A stretch of 64,000 nt of DNA. Source: Phorcus lineatus. Taxonomy: Eukaryota; Mollusca; Gastropoda; Trochida; Trochidae. The translations under genes and the position numbers were made by a program. Shown here in pieces: positions 15,271 to 27,892 of this stretch. Each line of letters starts with the position of its first letter. Position 1 is the stretch's first letter. The notes under the pieces are model-generated. The model was given only the letters and a program-made list of their open reading frames with translations. It was not told the origin of the DNA and did not search any database. Location: NCBI GenBank assembly GCA_921293015.1, contig OV121093.1, positions 1,302,001-1,366,000 on the forward strand, read 5' to 3'.

Positions 15271-15903
15271 TATACAGAATACATGATATTTTATCAGACA
15301 TAATCGTAGAAAGTGTTAACTAAATCCATGGCAACCGAATGCACCTTTAAAACATTGTGTAAATTGCAGTTCCCGACACCCCGCTATTGAATTCCGTGAA
15401 GATATGTGCAGGTCTCTGTTTCAGTTATAGGAATTACACAGGTGCGTGAAGTTGTCTAACGTCCTAGCATGCATACGACATACAGTTTTTGTATTCCCTT
15501 TTTCTTGAAATGGGTAATTGTTTCATCGACGGAAATATCAAAGCGGTGAGAAATCTTTACATAGAACCATTGACATGCTATGATTAAAGGTTTATAAATG
15601 ACTGTTCAATCACTGCGTGGATTGTGGAAACTAAAACTATTTTACACGCACTTCTATACGTTTCAGTTTGCATACTTTATTATCATTAGGAACAGCTCTC
15701 AGATTACGAATTGCTTATTACAATGTTAATGTCATTATATTCTGTGGAGAATAAGATATGTATTGAAAATAATGAGAAATGCATACGATGGGATGGCAGA
15801 GGTTTCTAAACATAATATCAGTTTACACATAGAAAATACAAATTTCTTGTAAAGCAGTTAAAAGCAATATTTTTTTATACTATGATCCAATGATTTCTAA
15901 CAT

Positions 15904-16007
15904 CATCTAATACCATTATCGTCTCATCTAATACCATTATCGTCTCATCTAATACCATTATCGTCTCATCTAATACCATTATCGTCTCATCTAATACCAT
16001 TATCGTC
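15904..16007. repeat. 21-bp tandem repeat, 5 perfect copies
   Basis: Five copies of a 21-base unit beginning CATCTAATACCATTATCG with no differences, so it is recent or kept uniform. Confidence 0.97.
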
Positions 16008-18105
16008 AGTCACGTAGAATATTTTCAATAACCTATATTGACAACCCATCCTGATCACCGTTATCCTTTCAAGGTTGTGCACTGTGTGAGAAAATCATCG
16101 TGACATTGGTAAAGATACACTCACAGTACATAATAAACACGGACTTTGTCACATTAATGCATAATAAAGATCACATAATCTCTGAAGCGGAGAACGACAC
16201 ATGTTGGAACCCAATCCCACGCTGAGAGTCAACTGGCATTAAGGGGGTTAAAACTACGTGTATCGCTGCTCGAACACGATTTGGAAAGCAATGGTGAAAT
16301 AAATCACAATGTCTACGCCCTGTGTAAAGATAATTGTTCCACTTTTATCGACTATAATGTGCAATAATTTCACATAACCTTGACAGATATTTTCAAATCG
16401 TGAAAATGAGCTAAGTGTTTGTGTGAATCTGTGTATTGGGCATTTATGGCATTTGAGTATGAGTTTGAGTATTATCTCGAGAATGCGTGCCAAACAATCT
16501 GTGTATTAGAAAAAGAAACATTTCAGCGTTTAGATCTAGTATAGAGAATGCATCTCATAAATTAAACACAAATATTTCTGATAATTTGATAATTAAAGGT
16601 CCTCACATACTGATTTTACTAAAGAAAATCTAAGCTTGATTCGCAGGAAGTTTAGTAAACCAATATAAGGCAGGCTGTAGTTTGAGCGACAGGAGCACGT
16701 TGTTTGACAGATTTGTGTCTCGAAATTTTCCCCAATTAAACATAATTCATGCAAAATATTTTATCTGCAAAAAAACAAACATATCATTACCTAACCCATT
16801 CATCATTGGCGGCAGAGGAAAAAATCAAGTATCAAGAAAAATCCGCCGGCGGTCGATAGGGAAATTAAAACATTTGCTTTAAAACTGCTTTTTTTGATTA
16901 AAAATATTATCTTGCAATTGGAAACATTTATTATCATTTTCTTCAGATCACCACATTCTAAGAAAACTAAACAACGTGTTACTTCCCCTTTAAGATAAAC
17001 TCTGCCAATTAATTTGATTAATAGTATTAGGCTACGACACCTATATAAGAATGATAGATACGTTTTCATCTTAACTCTTACATTATCGATTACAGCATAC
17101 CGATAACAATAAAGCAGGCATTGAATAGAAATAAATAGTAGAGTACAATTGTAAAATATATCAATTTTGTTCCAACTCAGATATCGCCGAATGTCCAAAT
17201 GTGTGACATTCCTACACATAAAAGCCTCTCCCACACAGATAATGTCATCCTATTACGGGATGATCGATCTCTATGTCCTATTTGACACAAGTATCGTAGC
17301 GGAATTGTCAAGCCCTTGTTCCCAATGTCTTCCATAAGACTCGAGGCCTGCCTGGTGTTACCGAAATAGTCATGTCCGTATGAGTGGACTATTTTAGACT
17401 TTCCTGTCTCTAAAATCTGAATTTGGTTATAAAGATGTATAGCTCCACAACCACGCAGTTTCTCTATCCTGACATACATTCAAACTCTGACGTCTGTCTT
17501 ACAACCAGCGGCTCTATATCCATGATCAATATGTTTTGATACCAAAAATATACAAACATGTTTGTTCATACGTACCTGATTTTTTATATTCCCCACAAAA
17601 TGTTATTTGAAAACTCATGCTTTTTTATGCAATCTATAAATGACTTGGAAATGGAAACGCTAAACAATCCTTAGTCCTGCTTCATGACTGTATATCAAAT
17701 AAGGGCCTTTAATACAGACTAGGTCCTCATTCAGATAAATCTGAATTTGACTGCATACACATCATAGAAATCAAGAGCCCCAAGAAAAGAATATAATGGA
17801 TGAGGGAACAGTAAATAAATAAGATATTTTATAGACTAGATTTCAGTCTACACAATCCTATCAACGGGAACATAAGTTATGAGTCTACCCGGCTACCCAT
17901 CTCGGTACAGACTGCGGCAGTCCTGCTTAACACTCTTGTCAACCATCAACTGTTTTAACAGGGTCTTTATAACACCATGGTTGACACCAGACTTAAAAAT
18001 ATACACATATTGTTTTCGATTAGAGTAGTTCATCGTAAACCGTTTAATTTTTCTGTGGATTGTAATATGTCAAATCTTAATTCATTTGAGAGATAATGTG
18101 TGAAT
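16008..18105. other. No gene recognised
   Basis: Two overlapping minus-strand frames (16803-17234 and 17177-17479) are the longest non-repeat frames in this part. They have no recognisable motif, splice context or start context. They could be remains of an old element, but this is not supported. Confidence 0.35.
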
Positions 18106-18236
18106 GTTATTTCTAAATGTAGAGATATGCAACATGTATTTTTAATAAGTTATTTCTAAATGTAGAGATATGCAACAGGTATGTTTGATAAGTTATTTCT
18201 AAATGAAGAGATATTCAACAGGTATGTTTGATAAAT
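18106..18236. repeat. 44-bp tandem repeat, 3 copies
   Basis: The unit starts GTTATTTCTAAATGTAGAGA and repeats three times with a few substitutions. Confidence 0.88.
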
Positions 18237-19706
18237 TATTTGTAGCAACAGAGAAAAGCAAGCGACCATAATCTAGACATACAAATATGATACATATGTA
18301 GATAAATAAAATTGGTCATATAATTTTAATATTAGCGAGGTCTCTCATTTTGCTTAATACGATTAACATGTCAGTTGATTGAAGGTTTTTTTTTACGCAA
18401 ACAAGTGTATGTATTGAAAACAATTTGATAAATAGATAATGTTCGTGATATCATTTTAAACGATTCTTAGTATTACAACTATATGATAACATTTTTAGAT
18501 AAACACATTGATATATGTTTCTTTAGGTAAAAACCTATAGAAAAAAACTATTGATAATATACACAATAAACAATAAAATCTACATTACATTGTATATAAT
18601 CTTATACACAAATATCTAGATCAATAAGACGAATATTAATTGAGATGCTATTCAATGATAATAAATACTAATTCAAGATCAAAATAAATTATAATAGCGG
18701 AAAGAAGTAGGTAACGATCAAAAAATGAAAATAAAAATGATGAATAAATAAACTAGTTGATAATCTATAGTGTTTAAATTGATGAAAGTTGTAACGATAT
18801 ATACAAATAGAGGATAAGCGCTACTGCCTGCTAATATTAGCATCACTGATTGCTAGTGCCTTACCGGTGTAGAGAGGAAATCCCTTGTATATCACACAAG
18901 CTCTCTCCAGCGATAAGGAAACGTTATGACAACTCTACTCACACTAACCCGATAAAACCTCGTCACCATGAAATATACACGCTATAAATAGACACCAGGT
19001 CCCTCCACTTCACCTGGATATGACAACGAGGTTTTGTCAGACGTCGTTGTTATAAAAGGTTATCTCAAAGGGAGGTAATCGTCCATGACTTGAATAATCC
19101 GGAAATGGTTTGTGTCGTCTGCTACCCTCCTTTTGACGTCACGAAGTTAGTTTATTGTTCTGCCAGTGCATGGAGTGATTGCGGCTTACGTCACTTTATA
19201 TGATTAACGAATGTTGCGTTATGAATTTGATGCAAAACATATGTTTTAAAAAGTATATACGGCTGACAAAGTCTTCAAGGCATTTCACATTATATGATTG
19301 GTATAATAAAGCTGCACTGGAAATAATATGAACTGGTTTGACAATAGACACTAGTGAAATTCAAGCGACCCACATAACAATGACGTCGGTTAGTGGTTCT
19401 TAAATTAAAAGAACGTTATCATTATTCATGTCATTCAGACAAACTATCTGTCAGGTTGAAGAACACGCTAGTTTCAATGGCTCAAGTGCACAGAGGTTAC
19501 CTTGTCAATCAAGCTGATAATGAAATCATGTAAATCAAGAAGTCTAACTGAACTTTTATTCAATCAAATGATTGGACATAAACAAGCTTTCGAGTTGTTG
19601 AAACAATATGGGTGAAATATGAGGCAATTTAGCCATTTCGAAAATTAAAGTTCAATAAGTCTTAGCCTGATATCAAATTTGTCATCCGTTTTCATTAGTT
19701 TTATTT
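18237..19706. other. Intergenic, nothing recognised
   Basis: Very AT-rich to 18790, then more mixed sequence with no exon-like frame. A TATAAATAG motif near 18983 has no supporting exon nearby. Confidence 0.4.
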
Positions 19707-19844
19707 CTTTAAAGCGAGTCTACGACCACAAAGAGACCCGTTCTAATCAACTTGCCCGCGATTGAGCCACGCCAAGACAACCAATTAGAACGGGTTTAAC
19801 ACGTTGAGTCTCATTTCTATCATAAACACGGTCTCGCTTTAAAG
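19707..19844. mobile_element. Palindromic MITE-like element, 138 bp
   Basis: Terminal inverted repeats of 12 bases (CTTTAAAGCGAG and CTCGCTTTAAAG). A second inner pair (ACCCGTTCTAAT at about 19736 and ATTAGAACGGGT at about 19784) lets most of the unit fold on itself. The TTTAAA at each end may include the target duplication. There is no coding content. The superfamily is not assigned. Confidence 0.7.
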
Positions 19845-19940
19845 TATATAAGTGTAATTATGAACGTATAGAATTGAAGGCTATTGTTAAACATTCATTG
19901 ACAACTATTTATGATCTTAAACTTATAGTAGGCACGCATC

Positions 19941-19981
19941 GTATATAATATATATATATATTATATATATATATATATAAA
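19941..19981. repeat. (TA)n microsatellite
   Basis: TA dinucleotides broken once by a TATTATA step. Confidence 0.9.
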
Positions 19982-20009
19982 ATACGTCTTTTAAATTTCA
20001 TTGAAACGA

Positions 20010-20360
20010 TTATTGATCCATAACGGGGAAGATATAAATCCTCTGAAGATGTCGCATGTCGGTGATCAACTGATGTCTCTTAGTAGATATCCTTGTGACA
20101 GTAGATTTGGAGCAATTTTCTTACATCATCAAGTAATGAAATTTAAAATGCTATGACGTCATAAACATAACAAATGTCAATTGTATGGCATAACCTTATT
20201 AGGAGACTCAGATAGTGCAGCTTCATATGCACGTAATGAAAATGCTTTTGGATTATTCCCACCTCGTGTATTTTGTGATGATATATACTAACACTCGTTG
20301 ACAGAAGTAAAAACTTTTATTGATTTATATGCAGGTTTGATCTTGGGTGAGATTCTCTAT
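20010..20360 (+). mobile_element. Old copy of the Helitron2/Helentron-like non-autonomous element
   Basis: It aligns end to end with the insert at 50231-50672. Both start near ATCCA(A/T)AAC. Shared inner blocks include GACAGTAGATTT, ACATCATCAAGTAATGA and ATGCTATGACGTC, then CACTCGTTGACA. Both end in GGGTGAGATTCTCTAT. The inner inverted copy of the left end (TTTTGGATTATT) is still visible, but the second arm of the terminal foldback is largely lost. It is considerably older than the copy inside the LINE. Confidence 0.72.
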
Positions 20361-20729
20361 ATTGTATAGTTTGACATTTGTTGCTAAGTATGCGAGACAA
20401 TGAAAAACATTCAATTAAATTACATTACATGGTGTATTTAGAATTATCAACGTTAAAAGTTAAACGTTTATCGAAAAACTTTAAATCACTTTGAATTCAT
20501 TTCAAATAGAATCTTCAAATAAAATGTTAAATGTTAGATCAGATTTTGCACCCAGACATGCAGCGACTGCGACAGTTAATGATAATAATAACATATGACA
20601 ATAACTATTTCAGTAAATGCCTGTGAGATAGCGTCAGACTCATAATGTGGAGTATACGAAGATACAACACAGGGAGAAGAGAAGTGTTAACAAATGCTAA
20701 TCTATCTGCTATGGCACATTCCTCGTATC

Positions 20730-21075
20730 TTTCCATCGAAACCTTTCTTTATTGGTTTAAATCGAAAGCTTTTTTTTGTTTCAATCGAAACCGTTCTTAT
20801 TGGCTTCAATCGACAACTTTCTTTATTGCTTTCAGTCGAAACCTTTTTATTATTGCTTTCAATCGAAACCTTTCTTTATTGGTTTCCATCGAAACCTTTG
20901 TATTGGTTTCAACCGAAACCCCTTTTTATTGCTTTAAATCGAAACCTTATTTCATTGTTTTCAATCGAAACCATTTTTATTTGTTTCAACCGAAAACGTT
21001 TAAATTGATTTCAGTTGAATCCCTTTTAATTGCTTTCAATCGAAACCTTTCTTCATTGCTTTCAATCGCAAACTT
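20730..21075. repeat. Imperfect tandem repeat of about 25 bp, some 13 units
   Basis: A motif like TTTATTG(C/G)TTTCAATCGAAACC recurs about every 25 bases. The 161- and 104-codon frames over it are repetitive products of this unit, not genes. Confidence 0.9.
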
Positions 21076-24000
21076 TCCGGTACACCTCTTAACAACCGTT
21101 TCGACGGTTCTCATTTCGTCTCTATTCTAATTTGCTCTCTGAGTGATTAGACAGTATGTATAGGAAAACTATTTGAAAAAGAGCAATTTTTGCTCCTAAA
21201 ATACACAGACTCGCGGCATAGAGCATTTGAACAACAAATCCCCAGCACACCACCAGTACCTCTGGTTACACGGGTCGTGATGTTCACTAAGTATTTAACT
21301 TGTATAAAAACCGCCTGGATTAATTGGGGCTCTGTTGAGCTTTGTTTCAATCCTTGTTAATCCACGGACTGGTATTTGTACAGCGAGAAACGATAATCTG
21401 TAATCGAATTCTTCAAATTATTTCAGAATGATAATGAAAGGAAAGATATATCTTTGACTATAATAATATGTTTAACACGAATAAGACATTTTATATGATG
21501 TTGAATTTTCGACTTTATTTAGAGTCATTTTAAAAAAAAAAATGTTTGTATTCCCCCTACTTCGATTTGTATAAATAATAGTATTTTCTCAATGTCAATT
21601 TTGTAATTATGAAACACATCTCATTTACATAAGATAAGCACTTTTTGAATGTTCCTAAACAAAACAAAAATACTTTTTAAAAAACAGTGGGAAAAGTTTA
21701 GGTACGTCCAGGAAAATTTAGAGCTCTTATAAAGGCTCAAAACAAGAGCAAAGTGAAACTGAAGTAATCTGAATAAAACATTTAGACTGTCTACACAATT
21801 ACTGTGGTCTCGAGTTTTCTATGATTTATATATACACTCTTGGAAGGGTGATAGAAAATAGTAACGTTGATCGTCATTCGCATGCTGATGATCCTAGAGG
21901 ACATGCGAGGAGCACACCTGGATGCGCATCTGATATCGAGTCGGGGTTGTCTGTTGATAAAATGAATCTACATCCTGAGAAAGGGGAGCCGTTGTTATAG
22001 GCGCTGAATGTAATTTACGTGACGTCGAGTTCACTCTGTTGAAGTTGGTGCAATTCCTTTTGCTGACCAGGCAATATCTCTTGGACTTTCTTTCGTGATA
22101 TGTTCCCAACGACTTGATAAAATGCCTTATTATCATTCATTCTCTTTCCAGAAATCTCATCTGACATGAATAATTACATCATTGTAGCAATTCTCACTTT
22201 TCTATACGCTTTGGGAACGCATCGTGTGTATAGCGCTTTTTAAGTAGGCATTCTAACTAATTTGTCTTCAAGCTTATGTTGTTAATTATAGTTGAAATAC
22301 CAAGCGGTGGTCCAACCTAAAACCATAGGTAATCACTCACAAATTTAGATAAGGACCCCATCGGTTCTTTGTTGATAAACAATACCAACTAGTGCAGTTA
22401 CAGGCGAGTGACCACAGTGAATTGAATAGTCAGTCGAAGGGCTACAGGTAATCTATCATCATCTTATATATAAAATTATCTTATTGTACTCAAGAATTGC
22501 TCCCTTGACACAATAAAGCTTGTTAACTTCATTGTCAGGCAAACCATTATTATAAACCACCTTGTGTGTGAATACGACTGCTAAACCAACTTTCAATTAA
22601 TTATAAGAAATTGCTGTATCTGAACTATCATAAAGGTGTAGTAATATATCTTCTACCTGAGATGAAATGGAATCTGTGTGAGGGGGCGTTTGGTGATTAT
22701 ATGTATTGGGCGTGGCTAGATAGCGAGTATGTACTTGATTGAAATAAGTGAGTATTGAGTGAAGGGGAGAGTTCTTGATGTCAGTGTGTGGATGTTTGTT
22801 TGAGTATGGGAGAGGGGAGGGGGTGGGGGGGAGGGGTCGCAATTTTGTATATCTATTAATTTTTTGTATTTTTATTTATTTAAAAAAAATTGTAATATTG
22901 ATGTTAATGTATTTTCACTTTTAGCTTCTTGGTGGCTTGTACATATTTTTATGTACGTATATGTGAAACGTTTTAATCAATGTACAAGATGAGACAAAAA
23001 TAAAAAAATTCGATCTCTCTGAATATTTATCTTCAGAAAACAATTCAACCAAAGTCTAATCTAGCCTTTTGCCTGGGACGTTTTCTCGAGAAAGGAGGGA
23101 TTCGGGACCCCAGCCCCTGATTTCACCGTCGACTCTGTCTTAGCGCAAATCTTTTCGGGTGTATTTGATTGTTATGTCGGTAATAATATAGTTTATTAAG
23201 CTTGTAAGACTTGCTAGCTTGTTCACATGTAATTACATGGCTTAGATAGAAATAGAAATAATTCATGTCCGCTGTTATTTGAAAAACAATATCATATGAT
23301 CAAATTGAAGTAATTAAATTCCTCTGTTTGCAAACATAATTTTACAGGTTTTGTTGAAAAATATATTTGACGAGGTTTAGATCAGTCATGGCAGAAGTTA
23401 AATTACTCCTTAGCAAATCATTGAGAACGATTATGACATATAGAATAAACAAAATTCGGAACTCCTTTCTGGCAAGATAATAATGCTATAATTTATCATG
23501 AAATATTGATCCTAACCGATTATTTTATTCTATTTATCATTAGATCTGAACAGAAAGCGACATACTTACTTATATACATACAGATTTAAAGACAGTATCC
23601 ACCTATCAGTCTAATCCTAACACGTGCCACGAGCATTATACTCGCCACCCACACATGTGTAAGTGTCTTAATTATCTATCCAACCACTCCTCCCGGAGAG
23701 TGACATGTACCTATCTAGATATGTGTCTGCCATTTTGGGAGTTAGTTATTCTCTCTCTTTCACATTAAAAAACTGTTCCCGTGTTGCTTGTCATAGCTTG
23801 CTGACTGAACAGTCAACTGTCAATCATTGTATACACTTACAGTTCATAACATTGTAGATTTAATAATATAACCGGGCTTTATTTAAAATGTATACATAGG
23901 CGTTTCAAACACAACCCTTATCCTTCATTCTCATGTTAGACTATGTCAAGATAAATGCTAAAATATGCAGTGGATACATTAGTGAGATGTACTCAGTAAA

Positions 24001-24076
24001 ACATCGTTTTACTCTAAACAATTATCCGTAGTCGTAGAAAAAAGCGTCAGGTGTTTGTGAGAACTGAAATATTGCA
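21076..24076. other. No gene recognised
   Basis: AT-rich DNA. A minus-strand frame near 21894-22136 has no splice or domain support. A G-rich patch lies at 22803-22836. About 22885-23000 resembles a transposon tail, with ACAAGATGAGACAAAAATAAA, but no coding part is attached. Confidence 0.4.
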
Positions 24077-24145
24077 ATCATCATCATCATCATCATCGTC
24101 GTCGTCGTCGTCGTCGTCGTTGTCAACATCATCACCATCATCTAA
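24077..24145. repeat. (CAT)n and (CGT)n trinucleotide repeat
   Basis: A run of CAT triplets turns into CGT triplets, then into imperfect CATCAC. The switch suggests CpG decay or gain within one array. Confidence 0.92.
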
Positions 24146-25699
24146 CATGACACGAAAACTGGAATGAAAATACTGCTTTCTGATTGGTTACCGAAATCAA
24201 TTTTGGAGTGATTATTTCGCTGATAATTACCTCTAAATATTTACGACCGATTCACATTCATACGCGCACGCTTACAAGCTCCATTCGCTGAACTTCCTGT
24301 TGTTTTCATCGCCTTAGACAACAGCAAAATAAATTTTAAATCAATTCTATACAGACATTGAGAATACCGTATTTTTTTAATGAAATTTAGAAGATAAATC
24401 CATTCTGTTGTATATTTTTTGTCGAAGTAGTTTATTTTTTAAAACTAAATTTGATTTCAAACCGAGCTCGCTTCTTACCGTAACGCGCGGTAATAGCGAT
24501 TCGTCAAGTGAACAGAGGGGACGTACGTTATTCTTCAACTTTCCCTCCCTTTCCCCCCTCTCATTCATAAGTTACCACATTTCCAGACAGTGTATTCAAC
24601 CATGACAAACTATAAAGCTTTCTTGATCGTTTATTCAATCAGTTCACATCTTGCGTGAGAAGTTAGCGCTAGCAGTAAACAACTATTTTTAGAGTAACGT
24701 CCCTTGATTTGGTCAGTCCTTGTCGGTATTGTAGGGGTGATAGGTGTCCTATGTATTTACGTGAAAAACGTAACTCTGACGGGATAAAAAAATCTGTCAT
24801 TTGTTGATTTTATCCTCAATGAATGAATACTTAAGGGTTTTATTTAAAACTTGTTGGGTTACTGTACCGTAGTTTCGAACGCAAGTGGAACGGGTCTATT
24901 CTGGTTCGACCTAATCACATTGTTGTTGCGCAAGGCAAATTAGTTCCTCATTATGTTTCTAATTAGTCATGTTAGAAAGCTCGGTTTGAAATTAAATTTA
25001 GGGAATTAAATGCACGACATACAACCCCAAAATAAAAAACAGAAGGAATTTATCTCCTAAGTATTGTGCATTTCTATCAAATGTCCTTTTTGCATTATGT
25101 TTTATCACACGGCTCAGCTCTCCACGATTCTCATTGAAGAAAGCCTGCCCTGAACTGCTAAAGTAAGTCATAACAGTCTCAAATAATGTTTATATTTAGT
25201 TTATAGTGTACCATAGATGTCTGATACAAGATACTTTAATGAATTAATTGGCTATAGTTACAGTTCTAGAAACAATAAGAGATACATGCCATTTACACCA
25301 TGAACACATGAACCTTTGTTAAATTTGGAATCACACACCTGCAATAGTACAAATTGATTTACTCTTTCAGATCTCTGGACTGATAAAAACTGTAAATATC
25401 GAGACCATTTCGTAAACAGGGTTTCATGAAGACAGCTCTAAAATATTCCTGAAATATAATCGATCATATTCGTAATACTTTTGTCTGACTTCAGTTTTCA
25501 CCAAATGATTTTGAAGCAGTCACAGAAATCTCTGAAGATTATTCTATCTTTAAGACGAAATTCAAATGTATTTCAAACCTATTCATAGCTTTTAATTATT
25601 TCAATCTTATTAATGTTTAAACTGATAACGAGGTTATTAGTCAAGCTACGGCTTATATTTATCTCCTTATGTAAACTTCATTAGTACACGTTCATCCTG
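24146..25699. other. Intergenic, nothing recognised
   Basis: No exon-like frames with splice sites on either strand. Confidence 0.4.
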
Positions 25700-25757
25700 A
25701 CTAATGACTAATAGCTGTAATATTGCCCAAGCGGCGTTAAACACCAACTCACTAATT
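25700..25757 (+). mobile_element. 3' end of a SINE-like repeat
   Basis: The string AATATTGCCCAAGCGGCGTT followed by AAACACCAACTCACT matches, from memory, a repeat tail that is very common in gastropod sequences (the usual form ends in repeated CACT). The front part is not recognisable here. Confidence 0.4.
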
Positions 25758-26445
25758 TATTTTGTTTTGAAACAATTCAACGTTTTTTTTTAAATTTTAA
25801 CTTCTTGATGTCGATATGTTTTATGATCTTATAGTCTGTATCAAAGGTTTAGAAACAAATACAATTAAATTAAAAAATCATATAAATTGCACGGAAAATG
25901 TCGCAGAGTTTCCACTTACAAATGCAAGGTGCGTTCGTCAGTTCCTTCGCAGGTGAGTTATATTGATAGATAGAAATGTCACTAACAGCTATAGTTAAAG
26001 TTGATTGTATCAACTGTCTCGAATGACGATGATTTGGGTTTGGCAGGGATATCAAACATCCCATTCAGATCCTGTTATGAGGAAAAGATCCACCTTTGCA
26101 ATGTAAAATTGGTACATAAAACGCCGTAATCCATTTCATTCGAATTCTTCAAATATTTCCTCTCTTTGTGCGACAAAGTGAAGGAGGGGCTGTTTTGTCA
26201 CCACAAGGACAGTAATGTAAGGTGAGATCCATGAAACCATGTGATCTGTTACGTTATTTCAGCATTATTATTAGGGCGTATACCCGCTAGCAATTCTCCT
26301 AAACACATGAGGATACGTGAACTAGATTTCGATAGTCCAGTACCGGCCTGACAACGCATGCTACTTACTATTCATCGTACACTTGACTATGTTATATGTT
26401 GTGATACATCTAAATGAGATAATTTTATTCTCTATCTAGACGTTT

Positions 26446-26705
26446 CAAGCCCCCAAACGCTTCCCACTTTTACGATTATCTTTGGAGAGAGATCTTTTGC
26501 TTTCTGTGCTGCTTCCATGTGGAATGAACTCCCCCTTGATATCAAAACTGCAAAAACACTCTCAATGTTCAAGGGTCTTCTTAAAACTCATCTTTTTAAA
26601 CTGGCTTACTAATTTCCAAGCGCTTCGAGCATGACCTAATGGAGAAAAGCACTCTAAAAATGGACTATTTATTCTTTATCTATTTATTTTATTTATTACA
26701 TGAAA
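26446..26705 (+). mobile_element. L2-like LINE, 3' end fragment
   Basis: The plus strand encodes the last residues of an L2/CR1-type ORF2 (GERSFAFCAASMWNELP, then a segment ending THLFKLAY and a stop). The short 3' UTR has AAGCGCTTCGAGCATGACCT and GGAGAAAAGCACT, as in L2 tails that carry an AAGCGCT motif, and ends in a TTTAT-rich tail. It is strongly 5'-truncated and dead. Confidence 0.78.
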
Positions 26706-27880
26706 TAATTTGGACTCAGGTTAGTTGACGAATCACTTTTACAGGCACCTACAGGCACCTACAAGTGCAGGCATAAATAGCAGAGATGGGCCTAATGTGA
26801 GATTCCGAACTAATTCGAAATACTGTTATAGGACAGAACATTTAACCGATGTGCCGTTGGTCATTTGATAGGTTGAATAACACACACGACTCACCCGGTG
26901 AACTGAAGAGACTCAATTTTCATAAGATTCCATTTGAAATATATTAAATCGAATATAGACGCTAATGCTACAGAAAATTACACTTTCAACAAAATCTCCA
27001 GCTTTACCACCATATGCAACTTGAGAATACATTGTACTAATTAAATCAGTGAAGTTGAAGCGATTGAGGCCCCTGTACATTGAAGCAGAGAGAACATCAA
27101 TGTGTATATAAAAGTGAGGGTTCACGTGGAAATTCGTAATATTCTGTGTTACCATGGTATTTGATTACCCGAGCCTTACCCTGGATAATAACAATACTCT
27201 CATTCATTGTGCTGCTCCCTCTGACAATGGAAGTACTCAGTATCATCACCAGAACAATGTATTGTAGAAGGTCAAGCGATATCGTCAGTAGGATATTAAA
27301 AATGTCCAGCCGTCATCAAGTACAATTGATATGACAATTGAATTAAATCATTAAGTAATAACATCACCATGCCATGATGTAAAGCAGCTGCATTAACACC
27401 AGACACGTATAGTAATATTCACTATAGAAGAGTCACGGCTTTTATGTGGCGAATACAATGTATGATTATATAGAATATATCTTAATTATTCACATATAAC
27501 CTCAAATTTATGTCATGGGCAATTAATAGTTTGAAATGAATAACAAACAACAGGTTTAGATAATAAATTATAATTTTGCAGATGCCGATATCACACGTCC
27601 CAGTTGAATTAGATAAAGTTTTATAACATATCAAATACTTTTTATTTTCTATCTTTTCTACTGTCTCATTTTTCCATGTGACTGGCGTCAGGCTATATAT
27701 TTGTTGTCATAATCTTACAAATTCAAACGTGACATGGCACTGATTTTAATGTTTGTAACATATTTGTATGCGTTAAACTTTATATCCCTTTTATCTCATC
27801 ATTAGCCTGACGATCGCTGGATTGGCATACACATTATTAAAAAGAACAAAATGATAACCAAATGTTAGATTTGAACTAAT
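26706..27880. other. Intergenic, nothing recognised
   Basis: Contains a short doubled ACAGGCACCT at 26744-26763. No exon can be supported. It is the 3' flank of secreted-protein copy A. Confidence 0.4.
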
Positions 27881-27883
27881 TGC

Positions 27884-27889
27884 TTTATT
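27884..27889 (-). promoter_or_regulatory. Polyadenylation signal of secreted-protein copy A
   Basis: AATAAA on the minus strand, four bases after the stop codon, matching the position seen in copies B and C. Confidence 0.75.
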
Positions 27890-27892
27890 GAC

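Noticed and set aside
16803-17479. Minus-strand gene from the two overlapping frames
   Set aside because: No motif, signal sequence, splice sites or polyadenylation signal; composition is like the flanks.
20645-21130. 161-codon frame with recurring SIETFLYWF-like units
   Set aside because: The peptide repeat follows the 25-bp DNA repeat, shifts frame with it, and has no start or splice context.
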